The notes beneath the pieces were generated by a model, which had not been told where the DNA came from, made no database searches, and saw only the letters and a program-made list of their open reading frames with translations. This document shows positions 23,627 to 33,994 of a DNA stretch of 64,000 bases, one piece after another; within the stretch, counting starts at the first letter, position 1; each line of letters opens with the position of its first letter. The position numbers were made by a program, and so were the translations under genes. The stretch lies in assembly GCA_018268995.1 (NCBI GenBank), contig JAFDVL010000063.1:739-64738 (forward strand), written 5' to 3'. Source of the DNA: Acidobacteriota bacterium. Lineage in GTDB: Bacteria; Acidobacteriota; Blastocatellia; RBC074.

Positions 23627-26320
23627 TCAAGCTTCATCGGTTCCTAGTGTTTGATAGATCGCCGCTTCGATAGCCGGTAATGCCGCATCGGCCAACTTTG
23701 TTCCCGCTGCGTCCGTGATGTAGAAGATGTCAAGCGCGAGATGTTTTTCCGTTGCGACTTTCGCAAACGCAATGTCAAGACTTAGTGCTGACAAGGCATT
23801 GGCAATTTTGTACGCTAATCCTAAACGGTCTGGCGTCGTTACTTCGAGAATCGTACTTTTATCGGAAGACTGATTGTCCCAGAGAAGTTTGGTTGTGAAT
23901 TTCTCTGTCATCAGGCTGCGTTTGCGCGATTTCATGCGCGAAGAATGTGCTTTGAGTTTTTTCTCTACTGCCGTGGCAACATCCAATTCGCCGCTCAACG
24001 CACGTTTGATGGCATCGTCAATCTGCTCCCACCGAAGAGGATCGCTCAGCGGTTCTCCGACCGTGTCGCAAACCTTAAAAGAATCTACGACTACGCCGTC
24101 AGCACGTGTGTTGAGGTGAACACTCAGAATGTTCACGCCTTGCGCTGTGAGTGTTCCGGCAATTGCCGCCAGAAAGCCCCGCCGGTTGCGCGCGCAAATA
24201 TGTAGGTCGGTGCAACGCGATTGTGTATTGACGCGCCAGCTGGTGCGAACCATCCGTGAGTTGAGCGAATGCGCCAGCCGAATATGCTCAATAATTGTTT
24301 GTGGCAAGGTCACGCGCGCGTAATCCTCTGGTAACAGGTGGAAGTGATCGTGTACTTCGTCTATTCCAATCTCGCTGGCCAACATCAACGCAATGTGATT
24401 GCGCAACTGCTCAACGGCGGCTCCAGCCTGTGGCTCTGGTACAAAGATCGCCCGCGCCTTTAAATACAATTCCCAGAGCAGCGCATCTTTCCATTCATTC
24501 CACACGCCCGGCCCCACCGCATTGATGTCGGCATACGTCAACAGCGTCAATAGATTCAGGTTCTCTAACGTTTTAACTGTTCCAGCAAAGTCCTGAATTA
24601 CTTTTTCGTCGGATAAATCACGACGCTGTGCAATATGCGACATCGTTAAATGTTGCTTGACGAGGAATCGAATCTGCTTCTTTTGGGCGTCTTCCAAATG
24701 CAACCGATTACAAACCCTCTCTGCAATCGCTAGTCCTTTTTCTGTATGACCACCGCCTAATCCCTTGCCAATGTCATGAAAGAGTAAGCCCAGATGCAAA
24801 ATCGCCGGGTCTTCGATTTGGCTATAAAGCTGACGATAGCGCTCTGAACTCCGTGCTCGCGAGTTGTACAACTCATCCAATACCTCAATTGTGCGCAGCG
24901 TGTGTTCGTCCACGGTGTATTTGTGGTAAAGATCGTGTTGTACCAAACAGGTCACGCGACCAAATTCAGGCAAATACTTGCCCAGAAAATCCATTTCGTG
25001 CATTTGCCTGAGCGCTGCCGCCGCCTTGCCTTTGACGCGCAGCACTTTCAGAAAGGCTTGCGCAATTTCCGGCGAAGAGCGAAAGACGCGATTGACGAGT
25101 GGCAAATTTTCCTGAATTCGTTCCTGTAACGTTGCGCTTAGGCTGGCTCCCGTGGCCTGACCATAGCTGAACGCCAACATCAACTTACTGGCATCCCAGG
25201 GATCATTTTCGGTTTGTACTTCAAGCGCACCATCGCGCATCACAAAGCCGCCCAAAGCCGCGAAATTGCGCAGCCTGCTCAGCCAACGACTTTTTCCTGG
25301 TTGCGATAATGCCTGCTGCAAATGCGTGCGCGTCAGCCGATGCAACCTGCGCGCGTGCAAGTAATAGTCGCGCATGAATAACTCTGACGCCCGCTGCTCT
25401 GGCGTATCCTGGTAGCCAAAATCACGGGCCAGCAACACCTGCAAATCCAGCGTCAGCAAATCCGTTTTACGGCCAGTGAGAAAGTGCAGCGCATTGCGTA
25501 CGCGCAACAGAAAGTCATAGCTACCCAGAATTGCTTTGACATCCCGTTCAGGAATAAAACCGTGCGTTGCCAGATTCGCTAAATGGCTGTAGCCATAAGC
25601 AACGCGTGTGGCCCACAACAACGAGTGCAAATCACGCAAACCGCCAGCGGATTCCTTAATATTTGGTTCTTGCAAACACGGCACGGCCCCAAACTTGGCG
25701 TATCGGCCATTTTGTTCTTCTGCCAGTTCATCAAGAATCGTGCGGCGATTTTTCGCCACGATGGTTTCATCCAACTTGGCTGTCAGGTTTTTAAATAACT
25801 CTCGACTGCCCCAGAGCAACCGCGCATCGAGCAAAGCGTTCCGTGTAATCGCATCTTCTTTTGCCGCAGTCAGGCATTCATTCAAGGAGCGAACGCTATG
25901 GCCCACCGAAAATCCGGTATCCCAAAGCAGATACAAAATCTCTTCATTCAATGTTTCGGCTGTTGCCAAATCACCGCGACCATGCACAAAGAGCAGGTCA
26001 ATATCAGAGTACGGCGCTAGTTCCTGACGCCCATAGCCACCCAGCGCGACAATCGCAACATTCAAAGAACTTTCATCGAAAGACTTTTTCGCGCTAACCA
26101 TCTGTGCCAACCGTTGAATCATTAAATCCACGATTAGGCTGCGTGCGGAAGCAATTAACTCGCCGCCCAATCCGAAACGATGCCGCATATAAAGCCGTTG
26201 CGTTTCTGTCTTAATAAATTTCTTGAGTGCTACCAGCCGTTCTTCTGTAGTGGCTTGACGCTCAATCCGCCGCAACTTTTCGCCTGCGTGTTTTTCTATC
26301 GTTTCGAAGTTGATGTGCAT
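23627..26320 (-). CDS. glnD: P-II uridylyltransferase/uridylyl-removing enzyme
   Basis: Bifunctional enzyme that modifies P-II according to glutamine level. The 897-residue protein has the nucleotidyltransferase motif GGYGRQELAPYSDIDLLF, a GlnD linker domain, an HD hydrolase domain (LLFHDIGKGLGGGHTEKG) and two C-terminal ACT domains (ICARNRRGFLAAIAGT; VTTPDRLGLAYKIANAL). I start it at ATG 26320 rather than at an ATG at 26386, because a sigma-54 promoter at 26379-26393 would place the transcript start near 26367, downstream of the longer start. First gene of glnD-amtB-glnB-porin. Confidence 0.94.
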   Translation of the reverse strand: MHINFETIEKHAGEKLRRIERQATTEERLVALKKFIKTETQRLYMRHRFGLGGELIASARSLIVDLMIQRLAQMVSAKKSFDESSLNVAIVALGGYGRQELAPYSDIDLLFVHGRGDLATAETLNEEILYLLWDTGFSVGHSVRSLNECLTAAKEDAITRNALLDARLLWGSRELFKNLTAKLDETIVAKNRRTILDELAEEQNGRYAKFGAVPCLQEPNIKESAGGLRDLHSLLWATRVAYGYSHLANLATHGFIPERDVKAILGSYDFLLRVRNALHFLTGRKTDLLTLDLQVLLARDFGYQDTPEQRASELFMRDYYLHARRLHRLTRTHLQQALSQPGKSRWLSRLRNFAALGGFVMRDGALEVQTENDPWDASKLMLAFSYGQATGASLSATLQERIQENLPLVNRVFRSSPEIAQAFLKVLRVKGKAAAALRQMHEMDFLGKYLPEFGRVTCLVQHDLYHKYTVDEHTLRTIEVLDELYNSRARSSERYRQLYSQIEDPAILHLGLLFHDIGKGLGGGHTEKGLAIAERVCNRLHLEDAQKKQIRFLVKQHLTMSHIAQRRDLSDEKVIQDFAGTVKTLENLNLLTLLTYADINAVGPGVWNEWKDALLWELYLKARAIFVPEPQAGAAVEQLRNHIALMLASEIGIDEVHDHFHLLPEDYARVTLPQTIIEHIRLAHSLNSRMVRTSWRVNTQSRCTDLHICARNRRGFLAAIAGTLTAQGVNILSVHLNTRADGVVVDSFKVCDTVGEPLSDPLRWEQIDDAIKRALSGELDVATAVEKKLKAHSSRMKSRKRSLMTEKFTTKLLWDNQSSDKSTILEVTTPDRLGLAYKIANALSALSLDIAFAKVATEKHLALDIFYITDAAGTKLADAALPAIEAAIYQTLGTDEA

Positions 26321-26378
26321 CCTAAATTGCTTTCTCTGTCGCTTGACAACTTGATTGCTCAAGTCGTTTCTTTCTAGT

Positions 26379-26393
26379 GCAAGCACGATGCCA
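26379..26393 (-). promoter_or_regulatory. Sigma-54 promoter of glnD operon
   Basis: The minus strand reads TGGCAT-CGTGC-TTGC. No TGYCKCA half-sites are found upstream, so a different activator, such as a true NtrC, is likely. Confidence 0.78.
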
Positions 26394-26738
26394 AATGAGG
26401 ATAAGAAGGGATGGATTTGATAAAGCCTGTATTTGCCAAGGCTTAGAGGCGAAGGTGGGCCATTTATCCAGCAACTAAATATGATCTTGAGGGTACGGAT
26501 TTGTTAGAATGAATTGGTAAACCAACAATATTGTAAGGGGAGCGGTTGTGGCTTTAGCTGGATTTTAGCGCTTCTTTGGGGGAAGGTTGGCGCATAACTT
26601 GGCAGATTAATGCCGAATCGGAATGGTTCTTACGGAAATGTTGGTTGAGGAGGGAGTTGCTACAATTTCGTAAGAGAATGTAGGAAAGGCGAATGCTGAC
26701 AGAAATCTGTGAAGCAAATCTCTGCCAGCGAAGCGTCA
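26394..26738. other. Intergenic region upstream of glnD
   Basis: 345 bases with no supported gene. An activator site for the sigma-54 promoter would be expected here, but I see no clear palindrome. Confidence 0.4.
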
Positions 26739-26981
26739 CTAGGCCACAGGTTTTGGTGCTGGGGCGGGTAAATCTCGTGCGATGACAATGGACTCAAAGC
26801 CACATTTGGCGTGTGATCCATCGCAAAATGGTTTGTTGTTTGAAGCCCCACAGCGACATAAGCCCACTACGGTTCTTCCGCCTAAGCCAAATTCGTTGCC
26901 GTCGGCATCTTTCAAAACAATGTCTCCTACGACACGCAACGAGCCGTTTTTATTGACAATAATCTCTACTTTATCAGCCAT
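26739..26981 (-). CDS. CDGSH iron-sulfur domain protein
   Basis: An 80-residue protein with one CDGSH (mitoNEET-type) motif: CRCGASNNKPFCDGSH, giving the Cys3-His ligand set of a 2Fe-2S cluster. N-terminal beta strands precede it and an Ala/Pro tail follows. GAGGAG lies before the ATG. Such small proteins act in redox or Fe-S transfer. It lies downstream of gltD but beyond a strong terminator. Confidence 0.93.
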   Translation of the reverse strand: MADKVEIIVNKNGSLRVVGDIVLKDADGNEFGLGGRTVVGLCRCGASNNKPFCDGSHAKCGFESIVIARDLPAPAPKPVA

Positions 26982-27058
26982 TAATTGCTCCTCATTTGCA
27001 AATAGAATTGAATTGGTAGGGTAAAAACTACGCTTGCAGTTATATCCGAAGCCGCCAC

Positions 27059-27091
27059 AAAAAACAAAGACCCGCCAAATTGCGGCGGGTC
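27059..27091 (-). terminator. Terminator of gltB-uma2-gltD
   Basis: On the minus strand GACCCGCC and GGCGGGTC pair around GCAATTT-like bases and are followed by TTTGTTTTTT. Confidence 0.88.
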
Positions 27092-27113
27092 AGAAGTAAT
27101 TAAGGAGGAACTT

Positions 27114-28598
27114 TTATGGCAGGTTTGTTTCGCCCATCAGGTGCAAGTCCACGCAGCGTGCAGTGTCGCGACCATCCCGAATCGCCCACACGACTAATGA
27201 TTGCCCGCGTGACATATCTCCAGCGGCAAACACGCCGGGGACGTTCGTCATCCGGTTGTCATCAATCGCTACGTTGCCGCGTTCGTTGAGCGTGACGCCG
27301 AGCTGTTCGAGCATTCCGCCTTTTTCCGGCCCTAAGAATCCCATCGCTAATAAAACCAATTGTGCGGGCCAGACTTTTTCTGTGCCGGGAACTGGTTGCG
27401 GGCCGAAGCGGCCTTGTTCGTCCTTGCCCCATTTGATGTTGACGGTGTGTAATTCTTTGAGGTTGCCGTCTTCATCGCTGACAAATTTTTGCGTCAGAAT
27501 TGCGTAGGTGCGCGGGTCTTCGCCAAAGCGTGCTTTGGCTTCTTCCTGCCCGTAATCCAGCTTGTAAACCTTGGGCCATTGCGGCCACGGATTATCAGCG
27601 GCACGCTCGTGCGGCGGGCGATCCATAATTTCAAATTGGGTCAGAGTTTTGCAGCCATGCCGCAGTGATGTGCCAACACAATCCGTTCCGGTGTCGCCGC
27701 CACCAATCACGATGACATCTTTGCCCTGCGCCGAAATGTATTTGCCGTCTTCGTGCTGACTGTCTAGAAGGCTCTTCGTGTTCGCGTGCAGAAATTCCAT
27801 TGCTAGGTGAATGCCTTTGAGATTGCGGCCTTCAATTGGCAAATCACGCGCGGCTGTTGCACCGCCTGACAGAACAATCGCATCGAAATCTTTCAGCAAA
27901 TCTGAAGCGGGAAAATCCTTGCCGACGTTGACGCCAGCTTTGAATGTCACGCCTTCTGCGGCCATCAAATCAATGCGGCGCTGGACAACATTTTTGTCCA
28001 ACTTCATGTTTGGAATGCCGTACATCAGCAAGCCGCCAATACGATCCGCGCGCTCAAACACCGTGACCAAATGCCCTGCCTTGTTGAGCTGTGCTGCACA
28101 AGCCAATCCCGCTGGGCCAGAGCCAATGACAGCGACTTTCTTGCCCGTTCGTTTTGCCGGAGGCTCCGCAACAATCCAGCCTTCGTCAAACGCTTTGTCA
28201 ACAATCGTGACTTCAATTTCCTTGATCGTGACCGGCGGCTGATTAATCCCAAGCACACACGAACCTTCGCAAGGAGCGGGACACACGCGTCCGGTAAATT
28301 CGGGGAAGTTATTCGTCTTTTGCAGCCTGAGCAACGCTTCTTTCCATTGTCCACGATAGACCAGATCGTTCCATTCGGGGATCAAGTTGTTGATCGGACA
28401 ACCCGACGCCATATTGTTGATGAGCTTGCCCGTATGACAGAACGGCACGCCGCAATCCATGCAACGCGCGCCCTGTTGGCGCAAGTCTTCGTCGGAAAGA
28501 TGCCCGTGAAATTCGTTCCAATGCTTGACCCGTTCCAGCGAGTCTTTTTCGACGGGCAGTTGTCGTGTGAATTCTAAAAATCCTGTTGGTTTACCCAT
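27114..28598 (-). CDS. gltD: Glutamate synthase small subunit
   Basis: NADPH-dependent GOGAT beta subunit, 494 residues; it feeds electrons to GltB for glutamate synthesis from glutamine and 2-oxoglutarate. N-terminal cysteines for Fe-S clusters (CMDCGVPFCH, then CPINN and CPAPCEGSC) are followed by an FAD-binding GSGPAGLACAAQL and an NADPH-binding GGGDTGTDC. Length is usual. It forms a unit with gltB, interrupted by the Uma2 gene. Confidence 0.97.
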   Translation of the reverse strand: MGKPTGFLEFTRQLPVEKDSLERVKHWNEFHGHLSDEDLRQQGARCMDCGVPFCHTGKLINNMASGCPINNLIPEWNDLVYRGQWKEALLRLQKTNNFPEFTGRVCPAPCEGSCVLGINQPPVTIKEIEVTIVDKAFDEGWIVAEPPAKRTGKKVAVIGSGPAGLACAAQLNKAGHLVTVFERADRIGGLLMYGIPNMKLDKNVVQRRIDLMAAEGVTFKAGVNVGKDFPASDLLKDFDAIVLSGGATAARDLPIEGRNLKGIHLAMEFLHANTKSLLDSQHEDGKYISAQGKDVIVIGGGDTGTDCVGTSLRHGCKTLTQFEIMDRPPHERAADNPWPQWPKVYKLDYGQEEAKARFGEDPRTYAILTQKFVSDEDGNLKELHTVNIKWGKDEQGRFGPQPVPGTEKVWPAQLVLLAMGFLGPEKGGMLEQLGVTLNERGNVAIDDNRMTNVPGVFAAGDMSRGQSLVVWAIRDGRDTARCVDLHLMGETNLP

Positions 28599-28644
28599 GT
28601 GTTTGAATCAGTCGTACTGAGCCTGAAATTATGGCTTCAAACTC

Positions 28645-29340
28645 TCATTTTTTATTTGCCTGAACCCAATCACGAAACGCACGGCGCATGGCGTTGATGC
28701 CCCGAGTCCGGCCTTGTTGAAGAAAAGGTTTCAGTGTTTCTGGTGCAAGAAACGAGAACCAGTTGCTGGTTGATTGCTCAACATACTGCGAGCCGACAAG
28801 CACGTAAAAACGCATCTCGTTTCCATCAAATCGCCAAACCTCTTTTACTTGTAGCAACGCATAAATCGGCAGCTTGCCTAGTGAACGGTTCGTAATGTCA
28901 ATCTCGACCGCCAAATCTGGCGGCGGGTCTTGGCTTAAGTCTAAGCGTTTTTTTTCTGCGACATCAGCAAATTCTCCGATGTAATAACAGTCATCGGCCT
29001 CTACTCCGCTTTCGACCAAATGATCGTGTAGCGTCGTCGAACCAAGTGCGATGAAATCGGTATCCGTTTCTTCGGTCAGAATCTGAATGAAATGCGTAAA
29101 AAGCCGACTGTAACCTTCGTGTTCAGGAGAGAGAGTCATGATGTCCAAATCTCCGTGATCGTACGTCAATCGCAGGTGAGGCTTTTCATCTAATTCGACT
29201 AATAAATCTTCGTATTCTTGCCAGCTAATTTCAGTCAGACTTAACCGCGCACCCGCTGGCAAGGAAAGGATTAAATCCGAATATTGAGGGCGAGGAATAA
29301 ATCCTGGCCCTGCATTTGGATGCTCTGTAATCGTATTCAT
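28645..29340 (-). CDS. Uma2-family (DUF820) putative endonuclease
   Basis: A 231-residue PD-(D/E)XK-fold protein of the Uma2/DUF820 type. The core shows YDHGDLDIMTLSPEHE, then PPPDLAVEIDITNRS with the catalytic Asp and Glu, and LPIYALLQVKEVWRFD, a typical helix and Trp-Arg motif. GGAGG lies seven bases before ATG. The family is widespread in cyanobacteria and Acidobacteriota with many paralogues; its biological target is unknown. It separates gltB from gltD, where the two are normally adjacent. Confidence 0.88.
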   Translation of the reverse strand: MNTITEHPNAGPGFIPRPQYSDLILSLPAGARLSLTEISWQEYEDLLVELDEKPHLRLTYDHGDLDIMTLSPEHEGYSRLFTHFIQILTEETDTDFIALGSTTLHDHLVESGVEADDCYYIGEFADVAEKKRLDLSQDPPPDLAVEIDITNRSLGKLPIYALLQVKEVWRFDGNEMRFYVLVGSQYVEQSTSNWFSFLAPETLKPFLQQGRTRGINAMRRAFRDWVQANKK

Positions 29341-29375
29341 AACACGACCTCCACGATTACTTTACCTTGTAACTT

Positions 29376-32300
29376 TTACTTTCCACCAGCGCGCGCTGCA
29401 TCTTTCGCATTCATCTCAAACGCTGCCAGCACGGCTTCTTCTTCCGGCAATCCTTGCGCACGCATCTTGGCTTGCGATTCCAACACGCGAGCGTAATCGT
29501 TGGGCATTACACGCACAAAGAGGCTCACATAGTCGTCCCAATTCAACAGTACATCAGACGCGCGTTTGCTGCCTGTCAGCGAAGCATGATTGTGGATCAG
29601 GCTCTTGACCAATTCGATTTCGTCGGCGTCTTCGAGGCTCATCAAGCTGACCATTTCCTTATTGCAGCGCGTGGCGAAATCGCCTTCGACATCCAGCACA
29701 TAAGCAATGCCGCCGGACATTCCTGCCGCAAAGTTGCGCCCCGTTTTGCCCAGGATGATCGCGCGACCGCCGGTCATGTATTCGCAACCGTGATCGCCGA
29801 CGCCTTCAACGACCGCAAGCGCACCGCTGTTGCGCACGCAGAAGCGTTCGCCCGCGACGCCGTTGAAATAGGCTTCGCCGCTGGTTGCGCCGTATAACGC
29901 GACGTTGCCGATCAGGATATTTTCGGCTGGATCAAACGTTGTGACTTTCGGCGGATAGACGATGATCTTGCCGCCGGACAAACCTTTGCCAACGTAATCG
30001 TTGGAATCGCCTTCAAGCTCAAGCGTCATTCCGGGAGGCATAAACGCACCAAAGCTTTGACCTGCTGAGCCATTGAATTTGATCTTGATCGTATCGTCGG
30101 GCAAGCCTTTTGCGCCGTGTTTCTTGGTTAATTCGCTGCCTGTGATTGTGCCGACGGTGCGATTGGTATTGTTGATTGGCAATTCGGCGCGGACTTGCTG
30201 GCCTTCTTCAATCGCAGGTTTGCACAGATCAAGCAACGTGGTCAGATCAAGCGTTTTTTCCAGCTCATGATCTTGTTCGATCTGGCAATACCGACCGACA
30301 TCCTCGCCGACTTCGGGTTGATAGAAGATGCTCGAAAAATCCAGGCCCTGCGCTTTCCAATGCTCAATGGCGCGGCGTTTTTCCAGCACTTCGGTGTGGC
30401 CGACCATTTCGGTGATCGTGCGGAACCCAAGTTGCGCCATCAGTTCGCGGGCTTCCTGTGCGATGAAATGCATGAAGTTCACGACGTTGTCAGGCGAACC
30501 CATAAACCGCGCGCGCAACGCCGGGTCTTGTGTCGCCACACCAACCGGACAAGTGTTTAGATGGCAGACGCGCATCACGATGCAACCAAGTGTGACTAGC
30601 GGCGCAGTGGCGAAGCCGAACTCTTCTGCGCCGAGTAATGCTGCGACAACGACATCGCGTCCGGTCTTTAACTGTCCGTCGGTTTCGACGGCAATGCGTG
30701 AACGCAGGTTGTTCATCACCAGAACCTGATGCGCTTCGGCCAAACCGAGTTCCCACGGTGCGCCCGCGTGCTTGATTGAAGTTTGCGGCGAAGCGCCTGT
30801 GCCGCCGTCGTAGCCGGAAATCAGCACGACATCGGCGTGGGCTTTCGCTACGCCTGCCGCAACGGTTCCGACACCGACTTCGGCAACCAGTTTGACACTG
30901 ACGCGCGCGTGGCGATTGGAATTTTTCAGGTCGTAGATCAACTGTGCCAAATCTTCAATTGAATAAATATCGTGATGCGGCGGCGGTGAAATTAATCCGA
31001 CGCCGGGCGTGGAATGGCGCGTCTTGGCAATCCAAGGATAGACTTTGGAGCCGGGCAACTGACCGCCTTCGCCGGGTTTTGCGCCCTGCGCCATTTTGAT
31101 TTGCAGTTCGCGCGCGTTGACCAGGTATTCGCTGGTCACGCCGAAGCGCCCTGAAGCAACTTGCTTGATGGCGCTGTTTTTGGAATCGCCATTTTCCATC
31201 GGAATATAACGATCCGGGTCTTCGCCGCCTTCGCCCGTGTTGCTCTTGCCGCCGAGACGATTCATCGCAATCGCCAACGCTTCGTGCGCTTCTTTGCTGA
31301 TCGAACCATAGCTCATCGCGCCGGTCTTGAAGCGTTTCACGATGTCGTCTACGGATTCGACTTCTTCAATCGGCACAGGCGGGCGATTGGGTTTGAATTC
31401 CATCAATCCGCGCAACGTGTATAAATTTTCCGCCTGCTTATCAATCAACTGCGAATACTGTTTGAAGGTATTGTAGTCATTCGTCCGTGTTGCCTTTTGC
31501 AGCAGGTGAATCGTTTCGGGATTGAACAAATGGGCTTCGCCTTCTTTGCGCCATTTGTATTGACCGCCGACCTCCAAGGTCTGCCCGTTGGTTTGCCGTT
31601 CAGGGAAGGCGTGGTTGTGACGAATCCAAACTTCTTTGGCAATTTGTTCCAACCCGACGCCGCTGACACGCGATGCCGTGCCAGTGAAGTATTTGTCAAT
31701 CACTTCATCATTTAAGCCAATGGCCTCGAAAATCTGCGCGCCCGTGTAACTTTGCACGGTCGAGATGCCCATCTTCGAGAGGATTTTGACGACGCCTTTG
31801 GTTACGGCTTTGATGTAGTTGTAAACCGCTTTTTCGTGGTCTACGCCTTTCAGCAGCCCCGTGTTGATGAGGTCGTGCATCGTTTCAAACGCGAGGTACG
31901 GATTGATCGCTGCGACGCCATAGCCGAGCAGCAAGGCGAAATGATGTACTTCGCGCGGCTCGCCGGATTCCAGCACCAGACCACATTGCGTACGTGTGCC
32001 TTCGCGGATCAAATGATGATGCACGCCTGCGACAGCCAATAACGACGGGATCGCGGCGTGATCTCGGTCAATGCCGCGATCTGACAAAATGATGATGTCG
32101 AATTTGTCCGCAATGGCTTTACTGGCGCGCTGGCAAAGCTCATCCATTGCCTCTTCCAAACCATTCGCGCCACGATTTACATCAAACAAAATCGGCAGCG
32201 TAATGGATTTGAAGCCAAGCGGATTGTCATCGCGCAGGTGACGAACCTTTTCTAAATTTTCGTTCGTGAAAATCGGTGTTTTGAGCGCGATTTGGCGAGC

Positions 32301-33992
32301 GACTTCGGGCGTCGGTTCCAGCATATTCGCTTCCGGCCCGATGGTCGTTTCGGCGGATGTGACCAATTCTTCTCGGATCGCATCAATCGGCGGATTTGTG
32401 ACCTGTGCAAACAACTGCTTGAAGTAGCTGAACAGCGGTTGCGATTTGTTGGAAAGCACGGCGAGCGGTGTGTCAGTGCCCATCGAGCCAATTGCTTCAG
32501 TTCCACTTGCGCCCATAGGCGTCATTAACATGGTGACTTCTTCGGCGGTGTAGCCAAATGCCTGTTGCTGTGTTAGCACCGAATAATGATCTGTCTCATG
32601 TGCGTGTGGCGAATCGGGCAGATCTTCAATCTTGACCATGTTTTGCTTGAGCCATTCGCCGTATGGGTATTCCCTCGCGAGTTTGGTCTTTAACTCTTCG
32701 TCGTCAATGATGCGGCCTTCGTTCAAGTCAGCCAGCAGCATCCGACCAGGTTGCAGGCGGCCTTTGTAGGAAATGTTTTCAGGTGCGATGTCCAACACAC
32801 CGACTTCCGAGGACATAATCAGGCGATCATCTTTCGTGACGTAGTAACGTGCCGGACGAAGGCCATTACGATCCAGCGTCGCGCCGATTTGAATGCCGTC
32901 TGTGAATGCCACCGCCGCCGGGCCATCCCACGGTTCCATCATGCAAGAATGATATTCATAGAAGGCTTTTTTCTCCTCGCTCATGGATTCGTGCCCGCTC
33001 CACGGCTCTGGAATCATCATCATCATTGCGTGCGCAATCGAACGACCGGTGAGCGTCAACATCTCCAGCACGTTATCGAACATACCGGAATCCGAATTGT
33101 TGACATCAATCACGGGACGCATCTTCTGCAATTCTTCGTTGCCAAAGAGTTCCGATTTCAACCGAGATTCGCGCGCGTGCATCCAGTTAATGTTGCCACG
33201 CAAGGTGTTAATTTCGCCGTTGTGACACAGATAGCGATAGGGATGCGCGCGGTTCCAGCTCGGAAACGTATTCGTCGAGAAACGCGAATGCACCATGCCC
33301 AGCGCCGATTTCATGTCAGGATCGTTGAGGTCAGGATAATACGGCCCCAGCTGCGACGAATTGAGCATGCCTTTATAGACAAGCGTTTTGTACGACAAGC
33401 TGGCAATGTAAAAGCTTTCGGCATTAGCCACGCCGGAGCGACGGACTTTACGAATACCGCGTTTGCGAATAATGCAAAGCTTGCGCTCGAACGCCAGGCC
33501 ATCGGATGTTTCTTTGACCTTCCCTTTTTTGATGAAGACCTGCCGCATAAATGGCTCAGCATTCAGTGCAGTCGGGCCAATCATGGAATTGTCCGTTGGC
33601 ACGTCTCGCCAGCCCAGGACTTCCTGTCCTTCTTCCGCGACGACATCCTCAAAGATTTTCAGGCAGCGTTTACGCGATGCGACATCTTTTGGCAAAAACA
33701 CATTTCCCACGCCATAGCGTCCCGGCCCCGGTAAATCAATGCCGATCTTTTCGCATTCCTTTACTAAAAACTCGTGCGGTGTCTGAATCAAAATACCCGC
33801 GCCGTCGCCTGTGTTCTTTTCGCAGCCGCACGCGCCACGATGCTCCAGCTTGACGAGGATTTGCAGTGCCTGCTGAATAATGTCGTGCGACTTGCGATTC
33901 TTTAGATCAACAACGAATCCCATGCCACAGGCATCGCGTTCGTGGGCGGGATCATACAAACCTTGCTTAGCGGGAAGTCCGAAATTGCTCAT
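29376..33992 (-). CDS. gltB: Glutamate synthase large subunit
   Basis: GOGAT alpha subunit, 1538 residues. I start at ATG 33992 (MSNFGLPAKQGLYDPAHERDA), because the class II glutaminase nucleophile Cys (DACGMGF) must follow a short propeptide. The amidotransferase domain, central domain, FMN-binding synthase domain (LISGYDGGTGASPQTSIKHAG) with 3Fe-4S cysteines (CIVMRVCHLNTCPVGVA), and C-terminal beta-helix with Gly-rich repeats are all present. No clear Shine-Dalgarno; inverted repeat B abuts the start codon on the upstream side. Confidence 0.97.
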   Translation of the reverse strand: MSNFGLPAKQGLYDPAHERDACGMGFVVDLKNRKSHDIIQQALQILVKLEHRGACGCEKNTGDGAGILIQTPHEFLVKECEKIGIDLPGPGRYGVGNVFLPKDVASRKRCLKIFEDVVAEEGQEVLGWRDVPTDNSMIGPTALNAEPFMRQVFIKKGKVKETSDGLAFERKLCIIRKRGIRKVRRSGVANAESFYIASLSYKTLVYKGMLNSSQLGPYYPDLNDPDMKSALGMVHSRFSTNTFPSWNRAHPYRYLCHNGEINTLRGNINWMHARESRLKSELFGNEELQKMRPVIDVNNSDSGMFDNVLEMLTLTGRSIAHAMMMMIPEPWSGHESMSEEKKAFYEYHSCMMEPWDGPAAVAFTDGIQIGATLDRNGLRPARYYVTKDDRLIMSSEVGVLDIAPENISYKGRLQPGRMLLADLNEGRIIDDEELKTKLAREYPYGEWLKQNMVKIEDLPDSPHAHETDHYSVLTQQQAFGYTAEEVTMLMTPMGASGTEAIGSMGTDTPLAVLSNKSQPLFSYFKQLFAQVTNPPIDAIREELVTSAETTIGPEANMLEPTPEVARQIALKTPIFTNENLEKVRHLRDDNPLGFKSITLPILFDVNRGANGLEEAMDELCQRASKAIADKFDIIILSDRGIDRDHAAIPSLLAVAGVHHHLIREGTRTQCGLVLESGEPREVHHFALLLGYGVAAINPYLAFETMHDLINTGLLKGVDHEKAVYNYIKAVTKGVVKILSKMGISTVQSYTGAQIFEAIGLNDEVIDKYFTGTASRVSGVGLEQIAKEVWIRHNHAFPERQTNGQTLEVGGQYKWRKEGEAHLFNPETIHLLQKATRTNDYNTFKQYSQLIDKQAENLYTLRGLMEFKPNRPPVPIEEVESVDDIVKRFKTGAMSYGSISKEAHEALAIAMNRLGGKSNTGEGGEDPDRYIPMENGDSKNSAIKQVASGRFGVTSEYLVNARELQIKMAQGAKPGEGGQLPGSKVYPWIAKTRHSTPGVGLISPPPHHDIYSIEDLAQLIYDLKNSNRHARVSVKLVAEVGVGTVAAGVAKAHADVVLISGYDGGTGASPQTSIKHAGAPWELGLAEAHQVLVMNNLRSRIAVETDGQLKTGRDVVVAALLGAEEFGFATAPLVTLGCIVMRVCHLNTCPVGVATQDPALRARFMGSPDNVVNFMHFIAQEARELMAQLGFRTITEMVGHTEVLEKRRAIEHWKAQGLDFSSIFYQPEVGEDVGRYCQIEQDHELEKTLDLTTLLDLCKPAIEEGQQVRAELPINNTNRTVGTITGSELTKKHGAKGLPDDTIKIKFNGSAGQSFGAFMPPGMTLELEGDSNDYVGKGLSGGKIIVYPPKVTTFDPAENILIGNVALYGATSGEAYFNGVAGERFCVRNSGALAVVEGVGDHGCEYMTGGRAIILGKTGRNFAAGMSGGIAYVLDVEGDFATRCNKEMVSLMSLEDADEIELVKSLIHNHASLTGSKRASDVLLNWDDYVSLFVRVMPNDYARVLESQAKMRAQGLPEEEAVLAAFEMNAKDAARAGGK

Positions 33993-33994
33993 AT

